A DNA stretch of 28,231 nt from Candidatus Accumulibacter propinquus (GCA_016714935.1 JADKBU010000017.1:1-28231); one strand, 5' to 3'; positions 1 through 9,252 are shown, counted from the first letter of the stretch. Notes: generated by a model from the letters alone, not told the origin. Numbers and translations: made by a program.

Positions 1-1094
1 AGCGCATTCGCCGAATCATCGCCGAATGAGCTTGCAGGATTTCGATCCATACCTGGTGTTTGGTGAGCCAGGCGGCGAGCAGGAAGCCCAGAGCGCCGCC
101 CACGGCGCGATGCCGGTGCTCAGAATGATCGTGGCGATCGCCAGCCCATCTCGGTTATGACCGCCAGGGAACGGCAGCCGTGGCGACGGCCGCCACGAGG
201 CTCTTGAACCAGCAACGCCACAGGGGCTGGGACCGAAAACTCCAGACGGCGCTTGGCCAGTCGCAGCCACAGGATCGCAGAGAGGGCGGCGGCAACTCCC
301 AGCAACTGGCTGAGGATGACCAGATCCGCCGCGGCTCCGAGAAGCGTCGCAACGAGCACCAGCACGGTGCCGACAAAGGCAATCTTCAGGGTTTCGTTTG
401 CCGCCCCGACCGCCACCAACGGCGTGTAGCAGACCGACGACGGAATGCCGATGGCGCAGGACAGCGCCAGCCAGCTGCCGGGTCGACGGCTTCGCCCCAT
501 GCGCAGACTGGTCTTCCAGGGCATGTTGGGACGCGCCAGTATCCAGACCGCCAGGATTCCCGAGACCGTGGTCAAGGTGTTGGCCCACGCCAGACTGACC
601 GGCCCGTAGCCGATCCAGGCGAATCCGATCGCCGTGCCGGCGTGCACCACCGACCCGGTGAAACGCAGGGCAGCAATCGTCCCGAAGCGCATTTCCCGGG
701 TCAGCCATGCATAGGGAAAAGCCAGGAATGGCGTGATCGCGAAATTCAGCGCCAGCACCGCCATGATCTCCAGCATTCTGGGCTCATTGTAGAAACTGGC
801 CGTGGGCACGGCGGCGGCGAGGACGAGTAAGGCCAGAGCAAGGCCCAGGCCCAGTTGCACGCTCCAGGTCGCGCGAATGCGCTCTTCGGTCAACTCCTTC
901 TGCTGGACCAGATACTGCCCGGCTCCCATGTCACGGAAGGTGGCAATGAAACCCAGCAGGACCATGGTGACCGAGTAGACGCCCAGTTCGGCGGGGGTCA
1001 ACAGGCGGGCGACAACCATCGCCGAAACCGTGTGCAGGATGAGGCCCGAATACCGGTCCAGGAACGATAAGGCGAGGGCTTTTCTGGTCGACAC
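1..1094 (-). pseudogene. Wzx-type oligosaccharide flippase, internally deleted and frameshifted, runs off left edge
   Basis: This is a membrane flippase of the polysaccharide transport (MATE-like, Wzx) superfamily, which would move lipid-linked repeat units across the inner membrane for Wzy-type polymerisation. The first ~195 residues are a good N-terminal half, with hydrophobic helices and signature stretches such as LLTPAELGVYS and RDMGAGQYLVQQ. Near residue 200 (about base 485) the protein jumps directly to a segment typical of the C-terminal third (SVCYTPLVAVGA). About 130 central residues are missing compared with the usual ~480. Three frame changes then follow, near bases 203, 165 and 120: the hydrophobic sequence continues as SLVAAVATAAVP, then GLAIATIILSTGIAP, then GALGFLLAAWLTKHQVW. 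The start is GTG at 1094 with no clear ribosome site. It is preceded by about 190 non-coding bases after the deacetylase gene. As given it cannot encode a working flippase. Window-edge sequence or assembly quality may explain part of the damage. Confidence 0.75.
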
Positions 1095-1288
1095 GTGAGC
1101 GTTATCCGGTTATGTGCCTGGAGACGATCGCCTTGCGCCGTTCCGGAGCAATCAAGAAAATGAAGGAGGACTGCGAGTGACTCCGAAGCCGGGATGGCGC
1201 CCCCGGATTCGCTGCTGCTCGGACAACACCGAGCGGCCAGCCGACGGAAACGAACAGGCCCGGTCGCACGGTATTGCGCAAGCGTGTC

Positions 1289-2239
1289 CTAGGCGCGGCT
1301 GTTCCAGAGCTGCAACAGGCAACGCGCCGCAAAACGCCCCGGGGTCCTGTCCCAAGGGGTAAACCGCGGCAAATGAAACCGATCCGCCTGCGCGTTGGCG
1401 AACCGGGGTTGCGTTGACACCGCGGCTGAAAATCCCAGTTTTTCGACCATCTTCCCGTGCCGTGCCGAGCAGTCTCGTCCGGGTACGCCGTTGGGGTAGG
1501 CGAAGACGCTGACGGTTTCGCCGAGGATCGCTTCCACTTCCAGCTTCCCTGCCGCGATCTCGGCAAACGCCTGCTCGTCCGGAAGTCCTTCGAGGATCGG
1601 ATGCGTATGCGTGTGGGCACCGATCTCGGCGCCGGCGGCACGCAGCTTTCTCAGTTGCCCGCGGGACATCATCAACTCGCTGTGCTCCGGCACGGCCGCC
1701 TGACGACCGATTTCTCGCGCCACCGCAGCGCGCTGATGGTGCTCGAAATACTTGAGTTTGCCGAGTACCGCTTCGTAGCCGCGGATCCGCGACGCCGTAT
1801 CGCTCAGCGTATGGCTGCCGAGATCGAACTGGCGCAGATCCAGTTCCCCCGGCGAAACCTTCCGGAAAGCCTCGATCACCTCGTCATTCCACATGCGGCC
1901 GCCGTCGAGGAAGGCCGTGGCAATGAAGAACGTCGCCGGCAGACCGTGCGCCGCGAGGATCGGCCAGGCCACCTCGAAATTGTCGGCATAGCCGTCGTCA
2001 AAGGTGATCACTGCCGCCGCCGCCGGCAGAGTTCCCGCTTGCCGTCGCCGCACCGCCTCGCCGAGGGACAGGACATGGAAGTTACCCGCGATCAGCCGCG
2101 CCATCCATGCAAACTCCTCGGCGGAGGGTTCGAAGGGAAGCAGCGGATCCGCCACCGGCAGGACACGGTGAAAGATGAAAATGCTCAGCTTCGCCGACGC
2201 CCCTGCGGGAGAAAGAGCCCGAAACAACAGAGAAGGCAC
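1289..2239 (-). CDS. Polysaccharide deacetylase family protein
   Basis: This is a carbohydrate esterase 4 (NodB-fold) deacetylase, probably removing N- or O-acetyl groups from the EPS or its precursor. The metal- and acid-binding motifs are visible: VITFDDGYADN (motif 1, catalytic and metal Asp pair), EIGAHTHTHPIL (motif 2, HxxxH-type metal histidines) and FAYPNG (motif 3 region). A C-terminal LPRFTPWDRTP stretch is typical of deacetylases in exosortase-A loci. The frame extends to a TTG at 2254. GTG at 2239 is chosen because GGAG lies 5 bases upstream of it, giving 316 residues. There is no clear signal peptide, so it may act in the cytoplasm or at the membrane. It starts within 20 bases of the preceding gene's stop. 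It is a different subfamily from the other deacetylase in the locus (16496-17362). Confidence 0.88.
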   Translation of the reverse strand: MPSLLFRALSPAGASAKLSIFIFHRVLPVADPLLPFEPSAEEFAWMARLIAGNFHVLSLGEAVRRRQAGTLPAAAAVITFDDGYADNFEVAWPILAAHGLPATFFIATAFLDGGRMWNDEVIEAFRKVSPGELDLRQFDLGSHTLSDTASRIRGYEAVLGKLKYFEHHQRAAVAREIGRQAAVPEHSELMMSRGQLRKLRAAGAEIGAHTHTHPILEGLPDEQAFAEIAAGKLEVEAILGETVSVFAYPNGVPGRDCSARHGKMVEKLGFSAAVSTQPRFANAQADRFHLPRFTPWDRTPGRFAARCLLQLWNSRA

Positions 2240-2257
2240 TTGAACTCCAGCCAATCC

Positions 2258-3175
2258 CTAGGTCGCCCCGAGGGCGGCACAGGTTTCCCGGGCGGCACGC
2301 GCATAGCGACCGGTGGTGAACCGGACGTAGCCGATGAAGTGGAGAAAGACGGTCCCCGGCTTTTCACGACCTGGATGACAGTACTTGGGATGTGGCAAGA
2401 CGCAGGCTCGCGGCGAGTTCGACACCATGAAGTTCGAGCTGAACTGCTCGGTACCCCAGGCGGCCCAGCGCGCTCCGAGAATGCCGCCCATCGTCTGGCT
2501 GAACGCTTTCAACTGGGCGCGACTGAAGCTGCCCTGGGCAAACCCGGAGAATCCTGAGCAGCCGCGGACATACCGTGCCGACTCCGACTCGGGCAGGCGA
2601 TCCAGATTGGCTTCGGCGAGAATCTGGATGTGTTCGCCCGAATCGGCCCGCGCCTTGGCCCATCGTGCGGCTTCAACGCAGGAAACCAGTTGCTGACCGT
2701 CTTCCGTTGCCAGCGCAAACGAGGTGGCTTCGGCAATCGCCTTTTTCACCTCGGCCATTTCGGACAGCGTCACCGTATCGGCATCGATCTGGATGACATA
2801 ATCGCTCTGGCTGTACTCGGAGATGGCCATCAACCGTTCCCAGGTGCCGCCCTGGGGCACTCCTTGCTCCTGGTAGTCCTCGGCACGCACGATTTCGATG
2901 CCGATGACGTGGCTGGCGATAAGCCACCGATCCGCATCGGTAATGCTGGGATCGGCGACCATCACGATTCGCCGCGGATGCATGAAGCGACAGAAGGACT
3001 TGATCGCCAGCAGATAGGACTCGACATCGCGATGGTGGACCATCGAGAGCGCGGTAAACGCGTCCTTCCCGAGGACGACCGGCGGAGTCCTGAGGATCGC
3101 TGCAAGTTCTCGTTCAAAGCGGCGACGATTGATCGCAGCTCGCGTTCGCTGTACCACCAGGCTAAGGATGTTCAT
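2258..3175 (-). CDS. Putative GT-A-type glycosyltransferase (unassigned family)
   Basis: This protein of 305 residues is not one I can name to a family. Seen in sequence: a central beta-strand followed by an acidic DxD triad (YVIQIDADTVTL, about residues 127-138), which resembles the metal and nucleotide-sugar site of GT-A glycosyltransferases. Upstream there is a Rossmann-like segment (RRIVMVADPSI) and a polar segment (GVPQGGTWERLMAI) as in GT8/GT-like hexosyltransferases. The C-terminal part carries WGTEQFSSNFMVSN and FLHFIGYVRFTTGRYA. There is no signal peptide or membrane helix, so a cytoplasmic enzyme is expected. It starts with ATG 36 bases after the TPR gene and ends just before the deacetylase gene, so it is co-transcribed. 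The EPS context supports a sugar-transfer role, but donor and acceptor are unknown. Confidence 0.7.
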   Translation of the reverse strand: MNILSLVVQRTRAAINRRRFERELAAILRTPPVVLGKDAFTALSMVHHRDVESYLLAIKSFCRFMHPRRIVMVADPSITDADRWLIASHVIGIEIVRAEDYQEQGVPQGGTWERLMAISEYSQSDYVIQIDADTVTLSEMAEVKKAIAEATSFALATEDGQQLVSCVEAARWAKARADSGEHIQILAEANLDRLPESESARYVRGCSGFSGFAQGSFSRAQLKAFSQTMGGILGARWAAWGTEQFSSNFMVSNSPRACVLPHPKYCHPGREKPGTVFLHFIGYVRFTTGRYARAARETCAALGAT

Positions 3176-3211
3176 CGAGTGATCTCTGACAAGGGAATAC
3201 CTTTCGGTTGG

Positions 3212-4006
3212 TTAGTCTCGCCACGCACCCGCCCGTTCGAGGCGACGACGCAGCCCAGGCAAGGAGTAACCCGCGGCATAGGCCCGCTTGGCGGCGGTGA
3301 GCGACTTCTCGTAATCCTTGATCTCCAGATAGGCAAACGCCAGATACAGCCACACATTCACCTTCGCCGAATCCTGCGCTTCAGCCTTTTCAAGCTGTTT
3401 CCTGGCTTCCGCGGGCTTTCCTCGCCGCGCATAATAATAGCCATAGAGGGCCCTGACCCCCGCATCCTCGGGGACAAACCTCACCGCGCGCTGGAAGTAG
3501 CAGTGGACTCGCAGATTGGATCCCCGCAGCTTCTCGGTCTTCTGACGAAAGCCCAGATCCTCCATTGCCGCCAGGACCTGCAGCTGGTTCGGAAAGGCCC
3601 AAAGCGTATAGGCGAACCCACCTGCGGGAGGTCCCGGACTGCCCGGTCTGGCACTCCAGTCTTTCCCCTGCAGGTACGCTTCGTATTCGTAACTGAAGTG
3701 CGCCCTTTCGACCAGATCACGATCCGCCGGCGCCAGCACCCGGTAGTCAAACGGACCGTATTTGTTGGGAATGTACAGGGGCCCGCAATCCGGCTCGTAC
3801 AATTCAACCGCGGGAAAGCGGGTCGCCCAGTCCGGATACTCGACATTGTTCCGTTGGCCGAAGGACTCGCCTGCTGCGCCGAGACCGACAAGCACAGCGC
3901 AACAAACCTTCAACACCTGTTGGGTTGATCGCCACGTTGGTGCCTGCAGGCGGTGGTTGACGATTGTCTGCCAAAAACCACGCCGCCCCATAAAACTTTC
4001 AGTCAT
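3212..4006 (-). CDS. Secreted TPR-containing protein of unknown function
   Basis: This is a 264-residue protein. ATG at 4006 is supported by a GAAGG ribosome site seven bases upstream. A hydrophobic stretch (VLKVCCAVLVGLGAAG, about residues 32-47), preceded by basic residues and followed by SFGQRNN, reads as a signal peptide with a long n-region, so export to the periplasm is likely. The C-terminal third (about residues 160-260) contains two or three tetratricopeptide-like helical repeats, for example ALYGYYYARRGKPAEARKQ and WLYLAFAYLEIKDYEKSL. The middle part (residues 60-140) is aromatic- and proline-rich with no recognised domain. TPR proteins in EPS loci often scaffold the polymerisation/export complex (for example AlgK-like roles), but that is inference from context. 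It lies between the O-antigen ligase and a glycosyltransferase gene, with an ~80-base gap upstream. Confidence 0.7.
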   Translation of the reverse strand: MTESFMGRRGFWQTIVNHRLQAPTWRSTQQVLKVCCAVLVGLGAAGESFGQRNNVEYPDWATRFPAVELYEPDCGPLYIPNKYGPFDYRVLAPADRDLVERAHFSYEYEAYLQGKDWSARPGSPGPPAGGFAYTLWAFPNQLQVLAAMEDLGFRQKTEKLRGSNLRVHCYFQRAVRFVPEDAGVRALYGYYYARRGKPAEARKQLEKAEAQDSAKVNVWLYLAFAYLEIKDYEKSLTAAKRAYAAGYSLPGLRRRLERAGAWRD

Positions 4007-4089
4007 CCTTTCACCTTCCAGAAGCTCGCCAAAGTTACCATCCAGAGCATGTCCCTAGCGCCACGGAGCTTGCGACGGCGCGCGCTACA

Positions 4090-5369
4090 CTACATCGCGG
4101 GTGCCTGGGTGACAAATGCCTTCTGATCCCGCACCGGTCCTGCTTCTGCCTGGATCAGCCAGCGCTTGGTCAGGACCGTCATCACCAGCAGGTTGTATGG
4201 TAGATCGAAATAGGCCAGGCTCAGAAACGCGCCGCCGACGAAATAGCCCACCAGACTGACCTGGCACATGGCGGCAAGCTGTTTCGCCCAGAGCAGGTTC
4301 GGATCCGTGCTCTTGTAGTTGGTGATCGATCTGGCCATGCGCCATACCGACCACCAGATCGCCAGGAAGAGAAACAGTCCGATGAAGCCATGTTCGCCCA
4401 GCACCTGAAAATAGATGCTGTGCGCCGCATGGATGTCACGCGGGTCGGGCGCAAAGCGCGAGAAGATCACCGGCGAATACATGTCGAAACCGGCCCCGGT
4501 GACGTGTGCCCTGGCGACGTTGACGGCAGTCCACCAGGCGTTGATGCGCCCCATCGCCGAAGCATCCTCCTCGTACGAGCTGATCGTATGCATCCGATCC
4601 GACCAGTTTTCGGGCATGAAGATGACCAGCAGTACGCCCGCGAGCGACAGAAACACGCCAAACCCCATTTTTTGGGACTCTTCAGCCAGAGGTAGACGGC
4701 CATTGCGGCAATGGCCAGCAGTGCCCCCCGCGAGTGGCTACCCAGGGCGGCCGCCGCCGACAGCAGCATGGCGGCGGTAAACCCGTGCCGGACCCAGCGA
4801 TTGGTCGCCTGCAACTGCAGATAGCGCATCAGCGGGATGACCACGATCAAGGCCAGTGCGATTTCGTTGTTGCCCCCGATGAATCCACCGGGGCCCCAGA
4901 CGCGGTAGTTGCCACCGGTCATGATCGTGAAGATGCCGCCCTTGACGCCGTAAAAGCCCAGGGAACAGACCACGACCCAGACAAAGAACTCGATGTGGCG
5001 GCGGGTCTTCAGCAGCGTCAGCGCCACCAGGATCATGAGATCAACCTTCATGACCTTGGAGAACATCTCGGTGCTGCCCTCGACATTGTACGAAAACGGG
5101 TAGGTGATGCAGATCCACCCCATGAACAGGAGCAACCAGACCGCTGGCGATTGCGCAAAGGGGTTTTGTCTCTCTTTTGTCGTCAGCACCCCGATCAGCG
5201 TGGCGATGGCGACGATCGCCGCCACCGGAAAGTCGCGCGCGAAGCCGTAAGCCAGGGCATGCGGGTTCATCAGGCTGACCCACGTCCAGAGCATGATCCC
5301 GAACCAGGGATAGCGCAGGGCATAGAGGCTACCGATCAGAACGATGCCCACGACCAGCAGGTCACGCAT
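4090..5369 (-). CDS. O-antigen ligase/polymerase-like protein of exosortase-A loci (frameshifted)
   Basis: This is a multi-pass inner-membrane protein of the Wzy/WaaL superfamily, probably the EPS repeat-unit polymerase. It resembles the putative O-glycosylation ligases found with XrtA systems. The first ~245 residues (ATG at 5369) are in one frame, with many membrane helices (LLVVGIVLIGSLYALRYPWF onward) and a motif-rich loop (GSHSRGALLAIAAMAVYLWL). The frame breaks at about 4668, in a run of six A on the coding strand after KSPKK. The homologous sequence continues in another frame (GFGVFLSLAGVLLVIFMPENW) with a large periplasmic loop (GRINAWWTAVNVARAHVTGA), a Ser-rich/His segment (DIHAAHSIYFQVLGEHGFIGL) and a stop at 4090. 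The two parts sum to ~427 residues, normal for the family. One extra A restores the frame, so a homopolymer indel error or A-tract slippage is more likely than true loss. Confidence 0.82.
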
Positions 5370-5449
5370 GCTGGCTCACCCATTCCGGGGCGCATCCCGG
5401 CCAGCCGGCATCCGGCAGGACAGGGCCGCTCGGGACGCATGTATTCAAG

Positions 5450-6805
5450 TCAACCTCCCACGACCAGGCTTTGCACGTAGCGGTACTTGCCGGATTTTTC
5501 CCTGGGGATGTCGGCAACGCGCAGCACCTGCACGTCGACCTCCTGTCCGAGCCGGGCCTTGATGCCGCCGGCGATCAGGGTCTCGACCTGCGGACCACAG
5601 TTCTCGCCCGGCACGATCTGAACCACGACACGCAGCAGTGTCTCTTGCACCACCTTGAAGGCTTCGATGCCGGGGATGTCCCGGATCGGGTAGACGACGG
5701 CCAGACCGTGCATGATCGTGCCGTCGGCGGCGACCACGAAATCGGTCGTACGGCCCTGGATTTCTTCCAGCAGCGGCAGCCCACGACCGCAGGCACAGAC
5801 CCGGTCGGAGAGTACCGCCACGTCACCGGTGCGGTAGCGCACGAAGGGGAACTCACCGGTGGCCAGGTGGGTGACGACCACCTCGCCCGCGGCGCCACGC
5901 GGCAGGACCTGGCCGTCGCGATCGACGATTTCGACGATGAGGTCTTCGGCTGTGATGTGCATCCCGCCCTGCGGGCACTGGTGGGCGATGAAACCGGCGT
6001 CGCGCCCCCCGTAGCCATTGGCTACCGGACAGCCGAAGACGCGGGCAATGTCGTCGCGCTGGTGCTCGTAGAGGCGCTCGGAGGTCACGAAAGCGACTCG
6101 GATACCCAGATCATTCATCGCCTGGCCACGCTTCTCGGCGTGCCGGGCAATCAGCGAGATTGACGAGGGATAGCCGAAGAGCATCGCCGGGCGGGTGCGC
6201 CGAATGGTATCCACGAAACCGTCGAGCTTGCTCTCGCTCATCTCGAACGCCGGCAGCAGTTGGGTACGCAACAGCCGGTCGCGGAACTGTCGGATACGGT
6301 CCTGGGCCGTGAGTTCGATCGGACTCCCCCAGACGACGATTTCCGGATCACCGATATCGACGCCCCACCAGCGGGTGGCGCGCCACTTGGCGGCCACATC
6401 GTGACTGATCCGCTCCTTGCCGATGAGAAAAATCAGCGGCTCCCCGGAAGACCCGCCGGTATTGAAGCGCGCCAGAGCCCCGGCACGCTCGGACCTGAGC
6501 TGTTCCAGGTTTTGGCGAATGATCGGTTTGGTCAGAAATGGCAGCCGCTGCAGGTCGTCGATGCTGTGAATGTCGACGGCATCGCACCCGAGTTTGGCGA
6601 AAAGATCCCGGTAGTACGGCACATCGCGTTGGGACTTGACCAGCAGGGCGCGCAGGCGCTCCCGCTGCAGCGCCGCCAGCCGTTCGGTCGACCACCATTG
6701 AGAAGCCTCCATGCGCTGTCTGACGGCCACCGTGTGGTGGTGCTTGAGACGTTCGTGGAGGGGAAAGAGCAGCCCGGAAACGAGCTTGGTATACAGGCTA
6801 GCCAT
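5450..6805 (-). CDS. CapK/phenylacetate-CoA-ligase-like adenylate-forming enzyme
   Basis: This 451-residue protein belongs to the AMP-binding superfamily, the CapK/PaaK-like branch common in capsule and EPS loci. It would activate a carboxylic acid as an adenylate for attachment to a sugar or carrier; the substrate is unknown. Visible motifs are the Gly/Ser-rich P-loop FNTGGSSGEPLIF (about residue 115), NGYGGRDAGFIAHQCPQGG (the family's core Tyr/acidic motif region), FPFVRYRTGDVAVL (the conserved Y-RTGD adenylate motif) and CACGRGLPLLEEIQGR with a CxC pair. ATG at 6805 is chosen because the MASLYTKL start follows directly on, with an 8-base overlap, from the preceding glycosyltransferase. The frame extends further upstream but only as a shadow of that gene. 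There is no membrane segment, so it is cytoplasmic. Confidence 0.87.
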   Translation of the reverse strand: MASLYTKLVSGLLFPLHERLKHHHTVAVRQRMEASQWWSTERLAALQRERLRALLVKSQRDVPYYRDLFAKLGCDAVDIHSIDDLQRLPFLTKPIIRQNLEQLRSERAGALARFNTGGSSGEPLIFLIGKERISHDVAAKWRATRWWGVDIGDPEIVVWGSPIELTAQDRIRQFRDRLLRTQLLPAFEMSESKLDGFVDTIRRTRPAMLFGYPSSISLIARHAEKRGQAMNDLGIRVAFVTSERLYEHQRDDIARVFGCPVANGYGGRDAGFIAHQCPQGGMHITAEDLIVEIVDRDGQVLPRGAAGEVVVTHLATGEFPFVRYRTGDVAVLSDRVCACGRGLPLLEEIQGRTTDFVVAADGTIMHGLAVVYPIRDIPGIEAFKVVQETLLRVVVQIVPGENCGPQVETLIAGGIKARLGQEVDVQVLRVADIPREKSGKYRYVQSLVVGG

Positions 6806-8033
6806 TCGGTCGCGCCTCCGACGGCCCGCGTACGAGGCCTTGAAAGTGTCCGCAAAGTCGCTCCACCCGCTCGCCCCATGAATTCTCTTCGGCATAGCGG
6901 CGGATGGCTGCGCGATCCCAGTTCCGGCCCAGTGCGGCGGCCAGCGCCCCGGCCAGGAGTTGTGCATCGCCGAAAGGCACGACGACGCCCAGGCTGGCAT
7001 CGCGCACCACCTCCCGGTTGCCGCCGACATCGGTAGTGACCACCGGCAGACCGCAGGCCATCGCTTCGAGGAAGACGTTGGCCCAGCCTTCGTTGCTGGT
7101 GGCGAGGACAAACACATCGGCAGCCGAGAGGATGTCGGCCAGCGCGTCCGGCGAACGCGGACCGAGGAAGTGCACGCAGTCCTGCAAGCCCAGTCCGGCG
7201 ACCTGGGTTTCCAGTTCGGCGCGGTTGTCGCCCTCGGCGCTCGGACCACCGACGACGAGATACACCAGGCCGGGAAAGTCCCGGCGCAGTTGCGGAAGAA
7301 TTTCGATGACCCGGTGAAAACCCTTGCGGGAAACCAGGCCGCCGACCGATATCAGGACCGGAGCGCTCGGCGAAAGGCCCAGGCTGGCTCGGGCGGTGAC
7401 CCGGTCGCGTGGCGAGAAACGCACCGTGTCGACGCCGTTGCCCACCACCTCGATCTTCGCCGGCGCCGCGCCGCGGGCGACGACCAGCTTCTTCAACGAC
7501 TCGGAGACCGAGAACACCCTGGTCGCGCGCTGCAGGGCCTTGAGCAGCAGCGGCGCCAGGCGGGCGTCTTCGAGATGACGGGTCTCGGTCCCGCGCAGGG
7601 TGATGGTCACCGGCACCTGCAGCCAGTTGCCGAGCAGGCTGGCCGCATAGCCGTCCGGGTAGGCAAAATGGGCATCGATGATGTCCAGTCGCCCTTCCCG
7701 CTGCAAGCGGCGCAGGGTCGCGTAGGCGCCGATGGCCATCAGCCAGCCGTCGAGCCCCTTGAGCACACCGGGAATCGACAGGAAGCGCGGAAACCAGACG
7801 TCGACGCCGGACTGCTTCTCGTAGCGCGGCGCGCCCGGCCGGAAATGCGGCTTGAAGCGGCGCAGCAGACCCTGCAAAGGGAACCACGGGCTGGGGGCCA
7901 CCACGCTGAGTGGCAGCCGCTGGCCGACGCGAAACATGCGTTCGCGGATGAACAACCCGGCCCCGGGCTGGAGTTGGCTGGGGAAGAGGCTGGACAGCAC
8001 GACGATGTGTGCCGGGTAACGAGGGGCCTGCAT
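6798..8033 (-). CDS. GT4-family glycosyltransferase
   Basis: This is a retaining GT-B glycosyltransferase of family GT4 (411 residues), transferring a sugar from a nucleotide donor to the growing lipid-linked EPS repeat. The N-terminal acceptor domain includes QPGAGLFIRERMF and IIDAHFAYPDGYAA. The C-terminal donor domain has ISVGGLVSRKGFHRVIEIL and the EX7E-type signature NEGWANVFLEAMACGLPVV, followed by GGNREVV. ATG at 8033 is one base past the TGA of the upstream glycosyltransferase gene (8035), so translational coupling is likely. The open frame extends ~67 codons further upstream, but that part is a shadow of the upstream gene. The acceptor and sugar specificity cannot be read from the sequence. 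Confidence 0.9.
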   Translation of the reverse strand: MQAPRYPAHIVVLSSLFPSQLQPGAGLFIRERMFRVGQRLPLSVVAPSPWFPLQGLLRRFKPHFRPGAPRYEKQSGVDVWFPRFLSIPGVLKGLDGWLMAIGAYATLRRLQREGRLDIIDAHFAYPDGYAASLLGNWLQVPVTITLRGTETRHLEDARLAPLLLKALQRATRVFSVSESLKKLVVARGAAPAKIEVVGNGVDTVRFSPRDRVTARASLGLSPSAPVLISVGGLVSRKGFHRVIEILPQLRRDFPGLVYLVVGGPSAEGDNRAELETQVAGLGLQDCVHFLGPRSPDALADILSAADVFVLATSNEGWANVFLEAMACGLPVVTTDVGGNREVVRDASLGVVVPFGDAQLLAGALAAALGRNWDRAAIRRYAEENSWGERVERLCGHFQGLVRGPSEARPNG

Positions 8034-8034
8034 G

Positions 8035-9252
8035 TCAGAAGCGGGACGGGACCAGGCGGGCAAACGGTGCCTGGTAGTTGGCAACGCTTTGCCGCCAGTT
8101 TCGCTCCTGCTCGACAAAGCGCCGGCCGGCAGCCCGCAGTTCCGGCCAACGGTCGCTTTGCGCCAGCAGTTGCAGGACTGCGCCGGCCAGGGCGGCCGCA
8201 TCGCCGGCCTTGAACAGCATGCCGGTCTCGGCATGGCGGATCAACTCTCGATGACCACCGACATCCGAAGCCACCAGCAGGCGCCCCTGCGCCATCGCTT
8301 CGAGCGGTTTGAGGGGAGTCACCAGTTCGGTCAGGCGCATCGAATGGCGAGGATACGCCAGGACATCGACAATATCGTAGTAGCGCGGGACTTCGGCATG
8401 CGCAACGCGGCCGCTGAACACCACCTTGTCGGCCAGGCCGAGAGCTGCCGCCTGTTCCTTGAGGGCGCCCTCCTGGGGACCGCCGCCAACGAGCAGCAAG
8501 CGTACTTCCGGGCGCTGCACGAGAATCCGCGGCAACGCTTCGATCAGCAGGTCGAGCCCTTCATAGGCATAGAAGGAACCGATGAAGCCGATCACCGTGG
8601 CGCCAGCCAGTCCCAGTCGCTCCTTCAGCCCGGCATCGGCGGCGCCACCGACGGCAAAGGAATCGATATCGACCGCATTGGGAATCACCGTCACCTTCGC
8701 TGCCGGGAGACCGCGCGCCACGATATCCGAGCGCAGACCTTCGCAGATGGTGAAGACATGGTCCGCGCGCTTGAGGGCGTGCGTTTCCAGGCGGCGGGTG
8801 AGGCGGTAGCGAAGGCTGCCCTCGCTGGTTGTGCCGTGGTCTACCGCCGCGTCTTCCCAGAAGGCACGCACTTCGTAGACCACCGGCAGACCGAGACGCT
8901 TGCCGACGCGCAATGCCGGCACGGCATTGAGGACCGGCGAGTGGGCGTGCAGGATGTCCGGCTTGACCAGATCCACCACTTCCAGCAGGCGCTTCTCGAC
9001 CTGACGCATCAACGCCATTTCGCCGAGTCCGGGCAGCGACACGGCGGTCGACGCTGGCGCGGGGGTACGGTAGAAGTGCCAGCCGTCCACGGATTCTTCG
9101 GTCAGATCGCAAGCGACATGCTTCGGCGTCGTGAGGTGGAACGTCTGCCAGCCCAGCTTGCGCTGCTCGCGCAGGATCGACAGGGTGCGGAAGGTATACC
9201 CGCTGTGCAGTGGAATGGAGTGATCGAGAATGTGCAGAATGCGCAGGCTCAC
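8035..9252 (-). CDS. Exosortase-A-associated GT4 glycosyltransferase (TIGR04063-like)
   Basis: This is a GT-B/GT4 glycosyltransferase of 405 residues resembling the subfamily described as PEP-CTERM/exosortase-A-associated. The N-terminus RILHILDHSIPLHSGYTFRT is highly characteristic of that group. Other marks are PDILHAHSPVLNAVPAL, VIPNAVDIDSF, IGFIGSFYAYEGLDLLIEAL and TPLKPLEAMAQGRLLVASDV. The start is GTG at 9252, supported by a GGGAGG ribosome site about seven bases upstream. The reading frame's upstream ATG at 9321 lacks a site and adds non-homologous residues. A 148-base gap separates it from the next upstream gene; I see no convincing promoter there. It is cytoplasmic and adds one sugar of the EPS repeat unit (inferred). 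Confidence 0.92.
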   Translation of the reverse strand: MSLRILHILDHSIPLHSGYTFRTLSILREQRKLGWQTFHLTTPKHVACDLTEESVDGWHFYRTPAPASTAVSLPGLGEMALMRQVEKRLLEVVDLVKPDILHAHSPVLNAVPALRVGKRLGLPVVYEVRAFWEDAAVDHGTTSEGSLRYRLTRRLETHALKRADHVFTICEGLRSDIVARGLPAAKVTVIPNAVDIDSFAVGGAADAGLKERLGLAGATVIGFIGSFYAYEGLDLLIEALPRILVQRPEVRLLLVGGGPQEGALKEQAAALGLADKVVFSGRVAHAEVPRYYDIVDVLAYPRHSMRLTELVTPLKPLEAMAQGRLLVASDVGGHRELIRHAETGMLFKAGDAAALAGAVLQLLAQSDRWPELRAAGRRFVEQERNWRQSVANYQAPFARLVPSRF

